Assembly: GCF_900187645.1 (NCBI RefSeq)
Contig: NZ_FYEE01000019.1
Location: forward strand, 1-47,015
Length of the DNA stretch: 47,015 nt
Origin: Pseudomonas sp. Irchel 3E20
Lineage (GTDB): Bacteria; Pseudomonadota; Gammaproteobacteria; Pseudomonadales; Pseudomonadaceae
Direction: 5' to 3'
Both the position numbers and the translations under genes were made by a program. The notes beneath the pieces were generated by a model, which did no database searches, was not told the DNA's origin, and worked only from the letters and a program-made list of their open reading frames with translations. Each line of letters begins with the position of its first letter. The stretch's first letter is position 1. This document shows positions 34,456 through 42,516 of this stretch, piece by piece.

Positions 34456-35859
34456 TCACACCTCACGCAGTTTCAACGGTTGCTCTTGCTCGGCCTTGCG
34501 GGCCAGGCCTTCGAGCAAAAAGCGCTGCCAGTTGCCGTGTTGGTTGACGTAGAGGCCCTCGTGGGTGAACTCAGTGCCGGTCAATACCGGCGAGATGCCG
34601 ATGGTTTCGCTGTTGGCCGTGGGGCCTTCGACCCATTTGCCCACGCCCCGGGAGATGTCGCTCCAGCGCTCCAGGCGTGCCTGGAAGCCGCGCTGGGCTT
34701 CGCGGAACTCCACCAGGTCATCGGGGGTGCCCATGCCGGAGACGTTGAAGAAGTCTTCGAACTGGCGGATGCGGTTTTCCCGGTCGGCATCCGACTCGCC
34801 CACCACGCCCAGGCAGAAGCTGTTGATCTCGGTCTTGTTCCAGGCAATCGGGCGGATGATGCGCAACTGCGAGCTGATCTGGTCGAGAAAGAACATGCTG
34901 GGGTAGATGTTCAGGTTGCGCAGGCGGTGCATCATCCACTGCGCCTTGCCCTGGCCGTACTCTTGGAGCAGGCGCGGCATGATGGTGGCGTAGCCGGGGC
35001 GCACGCTGGGGTTGGGCATGTCGCTGAACAGCACGCTGTGGCCGTTGTGGAAGGCGAACCAGCCGTCGTCGGTTTCCTTGTCGCCGGCGCCGAGCTTGCT
35101 GTAGTCCAGGGTGTCGGCGCTGGTCAGGCCTTTTTCGCTGTTGACCTGCTGGCGGTGCTGCACGGTGGCCACGTAGTTGTAGTGCACGGTGCTGACGTGA
35201 TAACCGTCCAGGCCGTTTTCGTTTTGCAGCTTCCAGTTGCCGTCGTAGGTGTAGGCCGATTTGCCCGGCAGCACCTCCAGCTCACCGGTGGGTGATTGGG
35301 CGACCATCATGTCGAAGAACACTTTGGCGTCGCCCAAAAATTCCTGGAGGCTGTCCTGGCCGTCGACGTCGAGGCTGATGAACACAAAGCCCTTGTAGCT
35401 CTCGATGCGCGCTTTTTTCAGGCCACGGGTGGCCTTGTCGAACCCTTCGGGGTACTCGCCGGGGGCTTTGACCTTGACCAGGCGGCCGTCGCTTTTGTAG
35501 CACCAGGCGTGGAACGGGCAGGTGAAGGTGGACTGGTTGCCCTTGCCGACGCGGGTCAGGGTGGTGCCGCGGTGCTGGCAGGCGTTGATAAGGGCATTGA
35601 GCTGGCCCTCGCCGTCGCGGGTAATAATCATCGGCTGGCGCCCGGCGCGCATCGTCATGAAGTCATGCTTGTTGGCGATTTCGCTTTCGTGGCAGGCGTA
35701 GATCCAGTTCTTCTCGAAGATCAACTCCATTTCCAGATCAAACAAGTCCGGCTCGGTGAATATATCCCGGGCAATCCGGAAGACGCCGTCGGCGGGGCGA
35801 AAGTCCAGGCAGCCTTCAATAAAGTTTTTCCATTGTTCGACGCTTCTTGCACTGCTCAT
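34456..35859 (-). CDS. antA: anthranilate 1,2-dioxygenase large subunit AntA
   Basis: A 467-residue Rieske oxygenase alpha subunit. Rieske ligands are Cys94, His96, Cys114 and His117; the iron site has His221 and His226 with bridging Asp218 in GLDGYH. The N-terminus (VEQWKNFIEGCLDFRPAD) closely matches AntA of Pseudomonas as I know it. The enzyme turns anthranilate into catechol with release of ammonia and CO2. It is the first gene of antABC, divergent from the second porin, with antR just beyond. Confidence 0.93.
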   Translation of the reverse strand: MSSARSVEQWKNFIEGCLDFRPADGVFRIARDIFTEPDLFDLEMELIFEKNWIYACHESEIANKHDFMTMRAGRQPMIITRDGEGQLNALINACQHRGTTLTRVGKGNQSTFTCPFHAWCYKSDGRLVKVKAPGEYPEGFDKATRGLKKARIESYKGFVFISLDVDGQDSLQEFLGDAKVFFDMMVAQSPTGELEVLPGKSAYTYDGNWKLQNENGLDGYHVSTVHYNYVATVQHRQQVNSEKGLTSADTLDYSKLGAGDKETDDGWFAFHNGHSVLFSDMPNPSVRPGYATIMPRLLQEYGQGKAQWMMHRLRNLNIYPSMFFLDQISSQLRIIRPIAWNKTEINSFCLGVVGESDADRENRIRQFEDFFNVSGMGTPDDLVEFREAQRGFQARLERWSDISRGVGKWVEGPTANSETIGISPVLTGTEFTHEGLYVNQHGNWQRFLLEGLARKAEQEQPLKLREV

Positions 35860-36237
35860 TAATCGATACCTCGTTGCATCGGGCTAATTCGTGCATTCAA
35901 TAAATACGCTGTGCCTGCATTAAATAAGTTGCCGGGGGTTGGGTCTATCCGCTTTATCGGTGAACACAGGCCGTAAAATTGGCCGCCCGGCGCGGCCCTG
36001 GCCGTGGGCGATAACGCCAAGTAACTGGATACGAGTCTCGAATTAACAGGCTAGAGAGTCTGGCGCCATTGGCGCTTAATCACTGGCGATGCGGGTTTGC
36101 CCAGTGGCCGGCCCGGCATCGACCCTAACGACTCATGCTTAAAAATTTAATAAAGAAACAACTGCCAACTATTGGGGCGGCTACTTTGGTCGCACCGCTA
36201 CTTAATGTGCCCGCACATTAAAAGAGAGGGATAAGTT
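35860..36237. promoter_or_regulatory. divergent control region between antA and the second porin
   Basis: A 378-bp gene-free region. Near antA there are two similar boxes, TGCATTCAATAAATA at 35892 and TGCATTAAATAAG at 35916, 24 bases apart on the same strand, as expected for AraC/XylS-type tandem half-sites. Near the porin there is a perfect palindrome (36202-36221, listed separately). The part between is GC-rich and unremarkable. AntR is the obvious candidate regulator for the tandem boxes; this is inference. Confidence 0.5.
36202..36221. promoter_or_regulatory. perfect 9-bp palindrome just upstream of the second porin
   Basis: TTAATGTGC, two C, GCACATTAA. It ends 16 bases before the porin ATG and overlaps the region where the transcript leader and ribosome binding site (GAGAGGGA) lie. 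It could be an operator or an mRNA hairpin that limits translation. The corresponding site upstream of the paralogous porin at 24838 does not have it. Confidence 0.55.
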
Positions 36238-37494
36238 ATGTTTCAAGCGAGTTGGTTTACCCGTGGTATGCAAACGGCCAGCCTGGCGGCATTAATGACC
36301 CCGATGTTGGCCCAGGCGGACTTCGTTGAAGACAGCCAGTTGGCCCTGGGGTTGCGTAACTTTTATATCGACCGCGACTTCAAGGGTGACAACCCGAAGA
36401 ACTCCCGGGTCGGCAGTTGGACCCAGGGTTTTGACCTGCGCTTCAACTCCGGCTACACCGAAGGCACCCTGCAATTTGCCCTCGACGCCTCGATGCAATA
36501 CGCCTACCGGCTCGACGGCGGTGGCGGCCGCGGCCCGGACAGCATCATCCCCTACAGCACCCGCCGCCAGGAGCAGGCCACCGACTACGGGCGCGGCGGT
36601 TACACGGCGAAAGTGCGCTATTCCAAGACCGAGCTCAAATACGGCGAACACCGGCCGACGCTGCCGGTGGCCTACACCGACGATTCGCGGCAATTGGTGA
36701 CCACCTACCACGGCACGCTGATCGAATCCAAGGAAGTGGACAAACTCACCCTCACCGGTGGGCGCTTCACCGAAATCAGCGGCCGCGAATCCTCCAACAG
36801 CGAAAAAATGTACCTGTTCAACGGCCCCGATGTGCAGCGGCGCAGTGACGGCTTGAGCTTCGGCGGCGCCAGTTACGCCTTCACGCCGGCCCTGACCGGC
36901 ACCTACTTTTACGGGCAACTGGAAGACATCTACCGCCAGCATTACCTGGGCGCCACCTACCTGGCCGACCTGGGCAGTGGCTATGCGCTCAAGACCGACC
37001 TGCGCTATTTCAATAACAAGGAAGACGGCGATGCCCTTTATGGGCGCATCGACAACCGCTCCTACGGCGCCATGACCACCCTGCGCAAGGGCGCCCACGC
37101 CTTTGGCCTGGGCTACCAGCGCATGCTCGGCGACAGCACGTTCCCCACCCTCAATGGCTACGCCCCGCAGCCGTACCTGGTGAACTGGTCGGCGGTTGCC
37201 TTCGTCAAGCCCAACGAAAAATCCTGGCAGGCGCGCTATGACTACGACTTCGCCGGCCTCGGCCTGCCGGGCCTGCGCCTGATGACGCGGTACATGCGTG
37301 GCAGCGATATCGACCGCGGCGCCCTGAGCGACAACAGCGAGTCGGAGCGCAATATCTACCTCTCCTACGTGGTCCAGGAGGGGCCGCTGAAGAACCTCGG
37401 CGTAGAGCTGCGCAACATCAACGTCAAGTTCCGCCACGGCAATGACTTCGACGAAAACCGCCTGATTACCACCTACACCTGGAAATTCTGGTAA
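36238..37494 (+). CDS. OprD-family outer-membrane porin, paralogue of the first
   Basis: A 418-residue porin with a signal peptide ending in AQA, mature N-terminus DFVEDSQLALGLRNFYIDRD, and a C-terminus ending TYTWKFW. It aligns over its whole length with the porin at 24838-26115, about three quarters identical by eye, differing mainly in loops. The start has GAGAGGGA upstream. Divergent from antA, it probably serves uptake of anthranilate or a related aromatic acid. Confidence 0.92.
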   Translation: MFQASWFTRGMQTASLAALMTPMLAQADFVEDSQLALGLRNFYIDRDFKGDNPKNSRVGSWTQGFDLRFNSGYTEGTLQFALDASMQYAYRLDGGGGRGPDSIIPYSTRRQEQATDYGRGGYTAKVRYSKTELKYGEHRPTLPVAYTDDSRQLVTTYHGTLIESKEVDKLTLTGGRFTEISGRESSNSEKMYLFNGPDVQRRSDGLSFGGASYAFTPALTGTYFYGQLEDIYRQHYLGATYLADLGSGYALKTDLRYFNNKEDGDALYGRIDNRSYGAMTTLRKGAHAFGLGYQRMLGDSTFPTLNGYAPQPYLVNWSAVAFVKPNEKSWQARYDYDFAGLGLPGLRLMTRYMRGSDIDRGALSDNSESERNIYLSYVVQEGPLKNLGVELRNINVKFRHGNDFDENRLITTYTWKFW

Positions 37495-37506
37495 ACCGGT
37501 GCCGCC

Positions 37507-37579
37507 GGCCGGTGGGGTAACACCCGCCGGCCGATCTGGGCAGGTAATACCCAACCCCGCCGCTGGGGGATACCTGCCC
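37507..37579. terminator. two GC-rich hairpins after the second porin
   Basis: The first hairpin is GGCCGGTGGG with CCCGCCGGCC around GTAACA (37507-37532, one G-T pair). The second is GGGCAGGTA with TACCTGCCC (37538-37579) around a 24-nt loop. Neither has a clear T-tract, so a strict intrinsic terminator is not shown, but they are the only candidates to end the porin transcript before antR. No gene is seen between here and 37818. Confidence 0.5.
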
Positions 37580-37817
37580 GGCGCACCGGCGGCTCATCTG
37601 TGTGCATTTTTGCAGCGCCACTGTGTGGTTTGGGGCGCGTGGGGAAGCGGGAATTCCTGGCGTTGTGCTATCGCTGGCCGATTAGTCGCTGAATGATATC
37701 CGCATATTTCGCAAGGGCCCCGCGGCGCCCCACGCGGCATGAAGATTGCTGTTTGACCGTAAGACGTGCCGTCAGAGCGCGTACAAAAAAACAGCAAACA
37801 GCCGTGGGTGCCCCGTG

Positions 37818-38831
37818 ATGAGTACAAGCCTTGATGTGCATGTTCGAGACATTCGTATAGAGCGCTATGACCTCAATGGCGCGCGACAGTGGATGGCCGG
37901 GATCTGCGGGCCGCACCTGCTCAAGACCCAGTACCCCAACCGCATCCAGTTCCATCACAGCGCCAATGTGCTCAAGTCGATGTCCACCACCCTGGGGGTG
38001 ATCGAGTACGGCACGGACGTGACGGTGGGCATCGAAGACGTCGAACACCTCAACAGCTACAGCCTCAGCCTGCCCCTGGTGGGCGAGCAGCACCTGAGCA
38101 AGGACGGCTGCCAGGTGACCTCCGACCGCGACAGCGCAATCATCGTCTCGCCCCACGAAAACCAGGAACTGACCATCAATGGCGACTGCCGCAAGGTGCA
38201 GGTGGTTATCACCCGCGCGGCCATGCGCAAATCCCTGGAAGACATGCTGCAACGGCCCCTGGAAACGCCCCTGCGGTTCGAGCCGGTGATGGACGCGGTC
38301 AACGGCGCGTCTGCGTCCTGGTGGCGCATGGCGCGCTATTTCATCGGCGAACTGGAGCGCAGCCGCGAGCTGTACGACCAGACCTTTTTCACCCGTGATA
38401 TCGAAAGTTCGCTTATCAAGGGCTTGATCCTCGCCCAGCCCAACAACTACTCCGACGAATTGCGCGACGTGCTCGGCGTGAAGCTGCCGCACTACCTGAT
38501 CCGCGCCAAGCAGTACATCCACGATAACGCCCGCGAGGTGCTGCACCTGGAGGACATCGAGGCGATCTCCGGGGTGTCGCGGTTCAAGCTGTTCGAAGGC
38601 TTCAAGAAGTACTTCGGCATGTCGCCCATGGCCTACCTGAAAAAGTACCGCCTCGACGCCGTACGCCAGGAAATCCTCGAAGACAACTCGGCGCGCAATA
38701 TTTCGGTGATCGCCATGGGCTGGGGCTTCAACCACCTGGGCCGTTTCTCCAGCGAGTACCGCAAGTTGTTCGACGAGACGCCCAGCAGCACCCTGCAACG
38801 CAACGAAGCCCGCCGCAACCGGTCGCTTTGA
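37818..38831 (+). CDS. antR: AraC/XylS-family regulator AntR
   Basis: A 337-residue regulator whose opening STSLDVHVRDIRI and overall length fit AntR, the activator of antABC in Pseudomonas. The N-terminal two thirds is the ligand-sensing part; the C-terminal hundred residues hold the two helix-turn-helix motifs, including GVSRFKLFEGFKKYFG and GWGFNHLGRFSSEYRK. The ATG at 37818 has only a weak ribosome binding site; the frame is open upstream to 37746. A second regulator of the same family follows after 3 bp. Confidence 0.85.
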   Translation: MSTSLDVHVRDIRIERYDLNGARQWMAGICGPHLLKTQYPNRIQFHHSANVLKSMSTTLGVIEYGTDVTVGIEDVEHLNSYSLSLPLVGEQHLSKDGCQVTSDRDSAIIVSPHENQELTINGDCRKVQVVITRAAMRKSLEDMLQRPLETPLRFEPVMDAVNGASASWWRMARYFIGELERSRELYDQTFFTRDIESSLIKGLILAQPNNYSDELRDVLGVKLPHYLIRAKQYIHDNAREVLHLEDIEAISGVSRFKLFEGFKKYFGMSPMAYLKKYRLDAVRQEILEDNSARNISVIAMGWGFNHLGRFSSEYRKLFDETPSSTLQRNEARRNRSL

Positions 38832-38834
38832 GCC

Positions 38835-39827
38835 ATGGCCGGGTTAGCGGGGGCGGGGCTCGACCTGTCGCGGCTGTGCCAAACGCCGGTGTTCACCAGC
38901 CAATCGCGCCAGGAAAGCCATCGGCTGCTGGCCCGTGAGTTGGTCGAGCACGACCTGAGTTGGCGCGCAGGCACGGTCGATACGGCGTTCTTTCGCGCGC
39001 AAGTGGGGCGCTGCCAACTGTTTGTGTTGCGTTATGGCGCGGAGGTTGAGGTGCGGCCCCGGCCGTTCACCGATTTCGTGCTGATGCAAATGCCCCTGCG
39101 CGGGCGCGCCAGTATCGAATGCGACGGCTTGGCCCTGGAGCTGGAAGCGGGGCAGGTAGCGGTGCTCTCGCCCAACCGCCAGGCGCGGCTGGTGTGGCAC
39201 CGCGGTTGCGAACAGCTATTGCTCAAGGTGCCGCGCGCGTTGTTGCGCCTGATGCAGGAACGGCTGGTGGACGAAGGTGGGCTGGCCGCCGATTTCAGCC
39301 TGCCGCCAGCCTACCGCCTCGACACCGGCCAGGCCCGTGGCTGGCTACGTTTGGTGGATGACCTGCTGGAACAACTGGGGGCCAGCGCCGGCGAACCGGC
39401 CCATGGCCACTGGCTGCGGCACCTGGAAGAAAGCCTGCCGCTGTTTTTGCTCACCCACCCGCCGAAAGTCGAAGGTTTGGCCTTGGCCGAGTCCCCGGCC
39501 CAGCGCCAGGCGTTGCGCCAGTTGCACAAGATCGAAGGCTTGATGCGCAGCCGCCTGGGGGAAGCGCTGTCCCTCACCGAACTGGCGGCCACGGCGGGGA
39601 TGAGCGTGCGCAGCCTCAACACCCTGTGCCAGCGCTGCTACGGGCAAACCCCCATGGAGCGCCTGCGCAACCTGCGGCTCGAAGCCGTGCGCGAGCGCTT
39701 GCGCGATGGCCGCGAGCTGAGCATCACCGAAGTCGCCCTGGAACACGGCTTCGCCCACCTCGGCCGCTTCGCCCGTTACTACCGCGAACGCTTCGGCGAG
39801 CTGCCGCACCAGACCATTGCCCGATAA
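38835..39827 (+). CDS. AraC/XylS-family regulator, second copy
   Basis: A 330-residue regulator with an N-terminal AraC-binding-like sensor (about residues 40-200) and a C-terminal double helix-turn-helix with GMSVRSLNTLCQRCYG and HGFAHLGRFARYYRERFG. It starts 3 bp after the antR stop, without its own strong ribosome binding site, so the two are likely co-translated. Similar C-terminal motifs in the two suggest related operators. It may regulate the unassigned Rieske operon that ends 600 bp further right, which has no other local regulator. Confidence 0.85.
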   Translation: MAGLAGAGLDLSRLCQTPVFTSQSRQESHRLLARELVEHDLSWRAGTVDTAFFRAQVGRCQLFVLRYGAEVEVRPRPFTDFVLMQMPLRGRASIECDGLALELEAGQVAVLSPNRQARLVWHRGCEQLLLKVPRALLRLMQERLVDEGGLAADFSLPPAYRLDTGQARGWLRLVDDLLEQLGASAGEPAHGHWLRHLEESLPLFLLTHPPKVEGLALAESPAQRQALRQLHKIEGLMRSRLGEALSLTELAATAGMSVRSLNTLCQRCYGQTPMERLRNLRLEAVRERLRDGRELSITEVALEHGFAHLGRFARYYRERFGELPHQTIAR

Positions 39828-39982
39828 GTAACCGGTGGCGCGGTGGCCTGGCCGCACTTGCGCTATCACCCTCACTGAATTGTGGGAGCAGTGCCTGACG
39901 CTCATCTCACCTGCACCCGCGCTCCACTGTGGGAGCAAGGGTCTTACCCCGACCATTCGTCACCGCCACTCAGTGCCGCCCT

Positions 39983-40393
39983 CGCGAGCAGGCTCGCTCC
40001 CACAGAGGAAAAATTAAATCCCAGCCACACCACCGTTCCATTATGGGAGCGGGCCTGCCCGCGAGGGCGGCCTATCAGCCGCAGCAAATGTATCGCCTGG
40101 CTTGGACCCATCGCGAGCAGGCTCGCTCCCACAGGGGAAAAATTAAATCCCAGCCACACCACCGTTCAATTGTGGGAGCGGGCCTGCCCGCGAGGGCGGC
40201 CTATCAGCCGCAGCAAATGTATCGCCTGGCTTGGACCCATCGCGAGCAGGCTCGCTCCCTCAGAGGAAAAATTAAAATCCCACCCACACCACCGTTCAAT
40301 TGTGGGAGCGGGCCTGCCCGCGATGGCGGCCTATCAGCCGCAGCAAATGTATCGCCTGGCTTGGACCCATCGCGGGCAGGCCCGCTCCCACAG
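39983..40393. repeat. 129-bp tandem repeat array built from REP pairs
   Basis: Three near-identical units begin at 39983, 40112 and 40241 (lengths 129, 129 and 130), and a partial fourth unit starts at 40371. Each holds two opposed REP cores (CGCGAGCAGGCTCGCTCCCA and TGGGAGCGGGCCTGCCCGCG) plus conserved spacers. Degenerate single REP cores occur just upstream, at about 39882 and 39928. The open frames across it are artefacts of the repeat. The array fills the gap between the second AraC regulator and the end of the Rieske operon. Confidence 0.92.
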
Positions 40394-40424
40394 CGTTTGC
40401 CAGCCTTTACGGGGAAGGCTGGCG

Positions 40425-41660
40425 CTAGCGTTCGGCGCTGTCCGCCCATTTGCCCATCAGGGTGTTGGAGGGCAGTTGTTCGTCGAGCAGTTTCCTCGCC
40501 GTTTCTACCCCGGCCACCGGCAGGCCGGTGGGGTCGAGGAGGCCGATTTGCACGAGGACGCTGGCCTGGTCCCAGTAGATGTGCTCATGGCACAGCTTGT
40601 CGCCGCGGAACTTGATGACCCCCAGCATGGGGATTTCCACGTATTTGCCGGTGGGGGCGACGTTGGGCAGCATCCAGTCGATTTCGCTGGTGTGGGTAAA
40701 GCACATGACGAATTCATCGACTATCTGCGTGGCCCCCACGGTGCGGGAGATGGGCACCAGTTTCATGTCCGGCGGGTTGGCGTGGACAAAGTGGTTCTGA
40801 TAGAAGCGGCTAAGTTCGCGGTAGCCCACGCCCCCGGTCATGGTGGGAATGTGGTTGACGTAGGGCTCGGCGACCATGGTCGCCATGGTCGCCGGAACAT
40901 CGCGCACGGCGAATTCAAACTCGATGTGTTTTTCCCACAGTGCGGACAGGTTGTAGTGCGGGCCGATGGCCTGCCTGAGCGCGGCGATGCTGCGTTGGTG
41001 GGCCATCAGGGCGGCGGGTTTGTTGTAGTGCATGCCGCCGTGGCGGGCGAAGGCGTGGTCCACCTCGGGGTAGGTGTAGATCTCGACGTTGGGCCGCGCG
41101 CCCAGGCGTTGGCTGATGAGGGCGCGGGCATTGGCGTCGCAGTAGCCGTCCTGTTCGGCGAAGTGCAGCACCAGGTGGCCCTTGATGCGCTCGGCTTCGT
41201 CCAGCAGGTGCTCGATGCCCATGCCGTAGTAGCCCACCGCGCAGGCCACGTCGGTGCGGGTCGCGGTCAGGTAGGCGAGCTTGCCGCCCATGCAGAAACC
41301 CACGTAGCCCAGGCCGCTGGCTTCGACCTCGGGCAGCTCACGCAGGGCTTTGAAGCTGGCGTCGATGTCCTCGACGGCCTTGTCTATGTCCAGGCGCTGG
41401 AACAGGTCGATGGCGCGGGCGAAGTCGGCTTCGGTGTAGCCCAGGTCCACCCCAGGTTCCAGGCGCCAGAACAGGTCTGGCACCAAGGCGACGTAGCCTT
41501 CTTCGGCGTAGAGGTCGGCCACTTCGCGCATGTTGGCATTGATGCCGAAAATCTCCTGGCCGATTACCACCCCCGGCCCCTTGCCGCTGGCGGGGAGCGC
41601 CAGGTAACCGCTGAAACTGCCGCTGCCGTCGCTGGCCTGTACCTTCATCATCTTGCCCAT
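40425..41660 (-). CDS. dienelactone hydrolase fused to a SnoaL/NTF2-like domain
   Basis: A 411-residue two-domain protein. Residues 1 to about 235 are a dienelactone hydrolase with triad Cys123 (GFCMGG), Asp171 and His202, plus Glu36 in GQEIFG. Residues about 236-411 form a SnoaL/NTF2-like domain containing NHIPTMTGGVGYRELSRFY and a C-terminal IYWDQASVLVQIGLLDP. Dienelactone hydrolases open the lactone made from substituted muconates. The SnoaL part may bind or isomerise an intermediate. It is the last gene of the minus-strand operon, 46 bp after the SDR, and ends next to the tandem repeat array. Confidence 0.88.
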   Translation of the reverse strand: MGKMMKVQASDGSGSFSGYLALPASGKGPGVVIGQEIFGINANMREVADLYAEEGYVALVPDLFWRLEPGVDLGYTEADFARAIDLFQRLDIDKAVEDIDASFKALRELPEVEASGLGYVGFCMGGKLAYLTATRTDVACAVGYYGMGIEHLLDEAERIKGHLVLHFAEQDGYCDANARALISQRLGARPNVEIYTYPEVDHAFARHGGMHYNKPAALMAHQRSIAALRQAIGPHYNLSALWEKHIEFEFAVRDVPATMATMVAEPYVNHIPTMTGGVGYRELSRFYQNHFVHANPPDMKLVPISRTVGATQIVDEFVMCFTHTSEIDWMLPNVAPTGKYVEIPMLGVIKFRGDKLCHEHIYWDQASVLVQIGLLDPTGLPVAGVETARKLLDEQLPSNTLMGKWADSAER

Positions 41661-41706
41661 GGTGTTACCTCGTTTTCGACTCATCAGGTGTTGTTGTTTT
41701 AGTTGC

Positions 41707-42516
41707 CTACTGGTCACGCAAACGCTCGAACCAGGTGCGTGGCGACAGGCCCTGGTCGGGGCCGAGGATCGAGAAACCGCCGTCCACCGGGATATCGACG
41801 CCGGTGATCCACGACGCACCCTGGCTGCACAGGAAGGCCACTACCTGGCCGATTTCCTCGCCGCGGCCCACGCGCCCGAGCGGGTGAAAGGTAGCACCGA
41901 TCCGGTCGGCCACGGCCACATCGCCGCCACTGAGGCTGGCCACCGAGGGCGACCAGGTCCAGGCCGGCGAGACGCTGATGACCCGGATCGCCGCCGGCGC
42001 CAGGCTCACCGCGAGGTTGCGGGTCAGTTGCAGAAGCCCGGCCTTGGACGCTGGGTACAGGGCCCGGCCAGCGGCGCCGAACTTGCCGCCGGTGCTGCCG
42101 ATGTTGATGACCGTGCCGCCGCCCGTCATGTGGGGCGCGGCTTTTTGCACGAAGATCGCCGCCGACACCAGGTTGACGTTGAGGGTCTTGAGCCATTGCG
42201 CACGGTCGGACAGCAGCCCCTGGTCGTCATACACGCAGGCGTTGTTGACCAGGATGTCGAGGCGGCCGAACGCGGCCAGGGTGGCGGCGATGCAGGCATC
42301 GATATCGTCGTCGCGCTCGACGTCGCAGGCTGCAAAACGGCAGCGTTCACCCAATGCCTCGGCCAGGGCCGCGCCCGTGTCGCGGTTGCGTCCCACCAAG
42401 GTGACGCTGGCGCCGGCACGCAGCAGTTGGCGGGCAATGTCGGTGCCCAGGCCCTGGGTGCTGCCGGTGACGATCGCCACCTGGCTTTGCAGGTCGGCAG
42501 TCGGCAGGGGCTTCAT
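41707..42516 (-). CDS. short-chain dehydrogenase (putative cis-diol or alcohol dehydrogenase)
   Basis: A 269-residue classical SDR: cofactor motif TGSTQGLG, NNAC, catalytic Ser in IGSTGG and the YxxxK pair in LYPASK. It overlaps the end of the isochorismatase-fold gene by ATGA. In an operon with a two-subunit Rieske oxygenase the natural role is oxidation of the cis-dihydrodiol to a catechol, but ketone or aldehyde substrates are possible. It is clearly different in sequence from IacE. Confidence 0.87.
   Translation of the reverse strand: MKPLPTADLQSQVAIVTGSTQGLGTDIARQLLRAGASVTLVGRNRDTGAALAEALGERCRFAACDVERDDDIDACIAATLAAFGRLDILVNNACVYDDQGLLSDRAQWLKTLNVNLVSAAIFVQKAAPHMTGGGTVINIGSTGGKFGAAGRALYPASKAGLLQLTRNLAVSLAPAAIRVISVSPAWTWSPSVASLSGGDVAVADRIGATFHPLGRVGRGEEIGQVVAFLCSQGASWITGVDIPVDGGFSILGPDQGLSPRTWFERLRDQ

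Noticed and set aside
36292..37554. 420-codon minus-strand frame opposite the second porin
   Set aside because: Antisense to an intact OprD gene with signal peptide and C-terminal Phe motif; a similar but shorter shadow exists opposite the first porin, as expected from codon bias.
39983..40393. A CRISPR array
   Set aside because: Units are 129 bp with near-identical spacers and internal opposed REP cores; there are no short repeats with unique spacers and no cas genes.
39882..41702. 606-codon plus-strand frame running through the tandem array into the hydrolase gene
   Set aside because: It is a product of the repeat unit having a length divisible by three (129) and then of antisense reading of a real gene.
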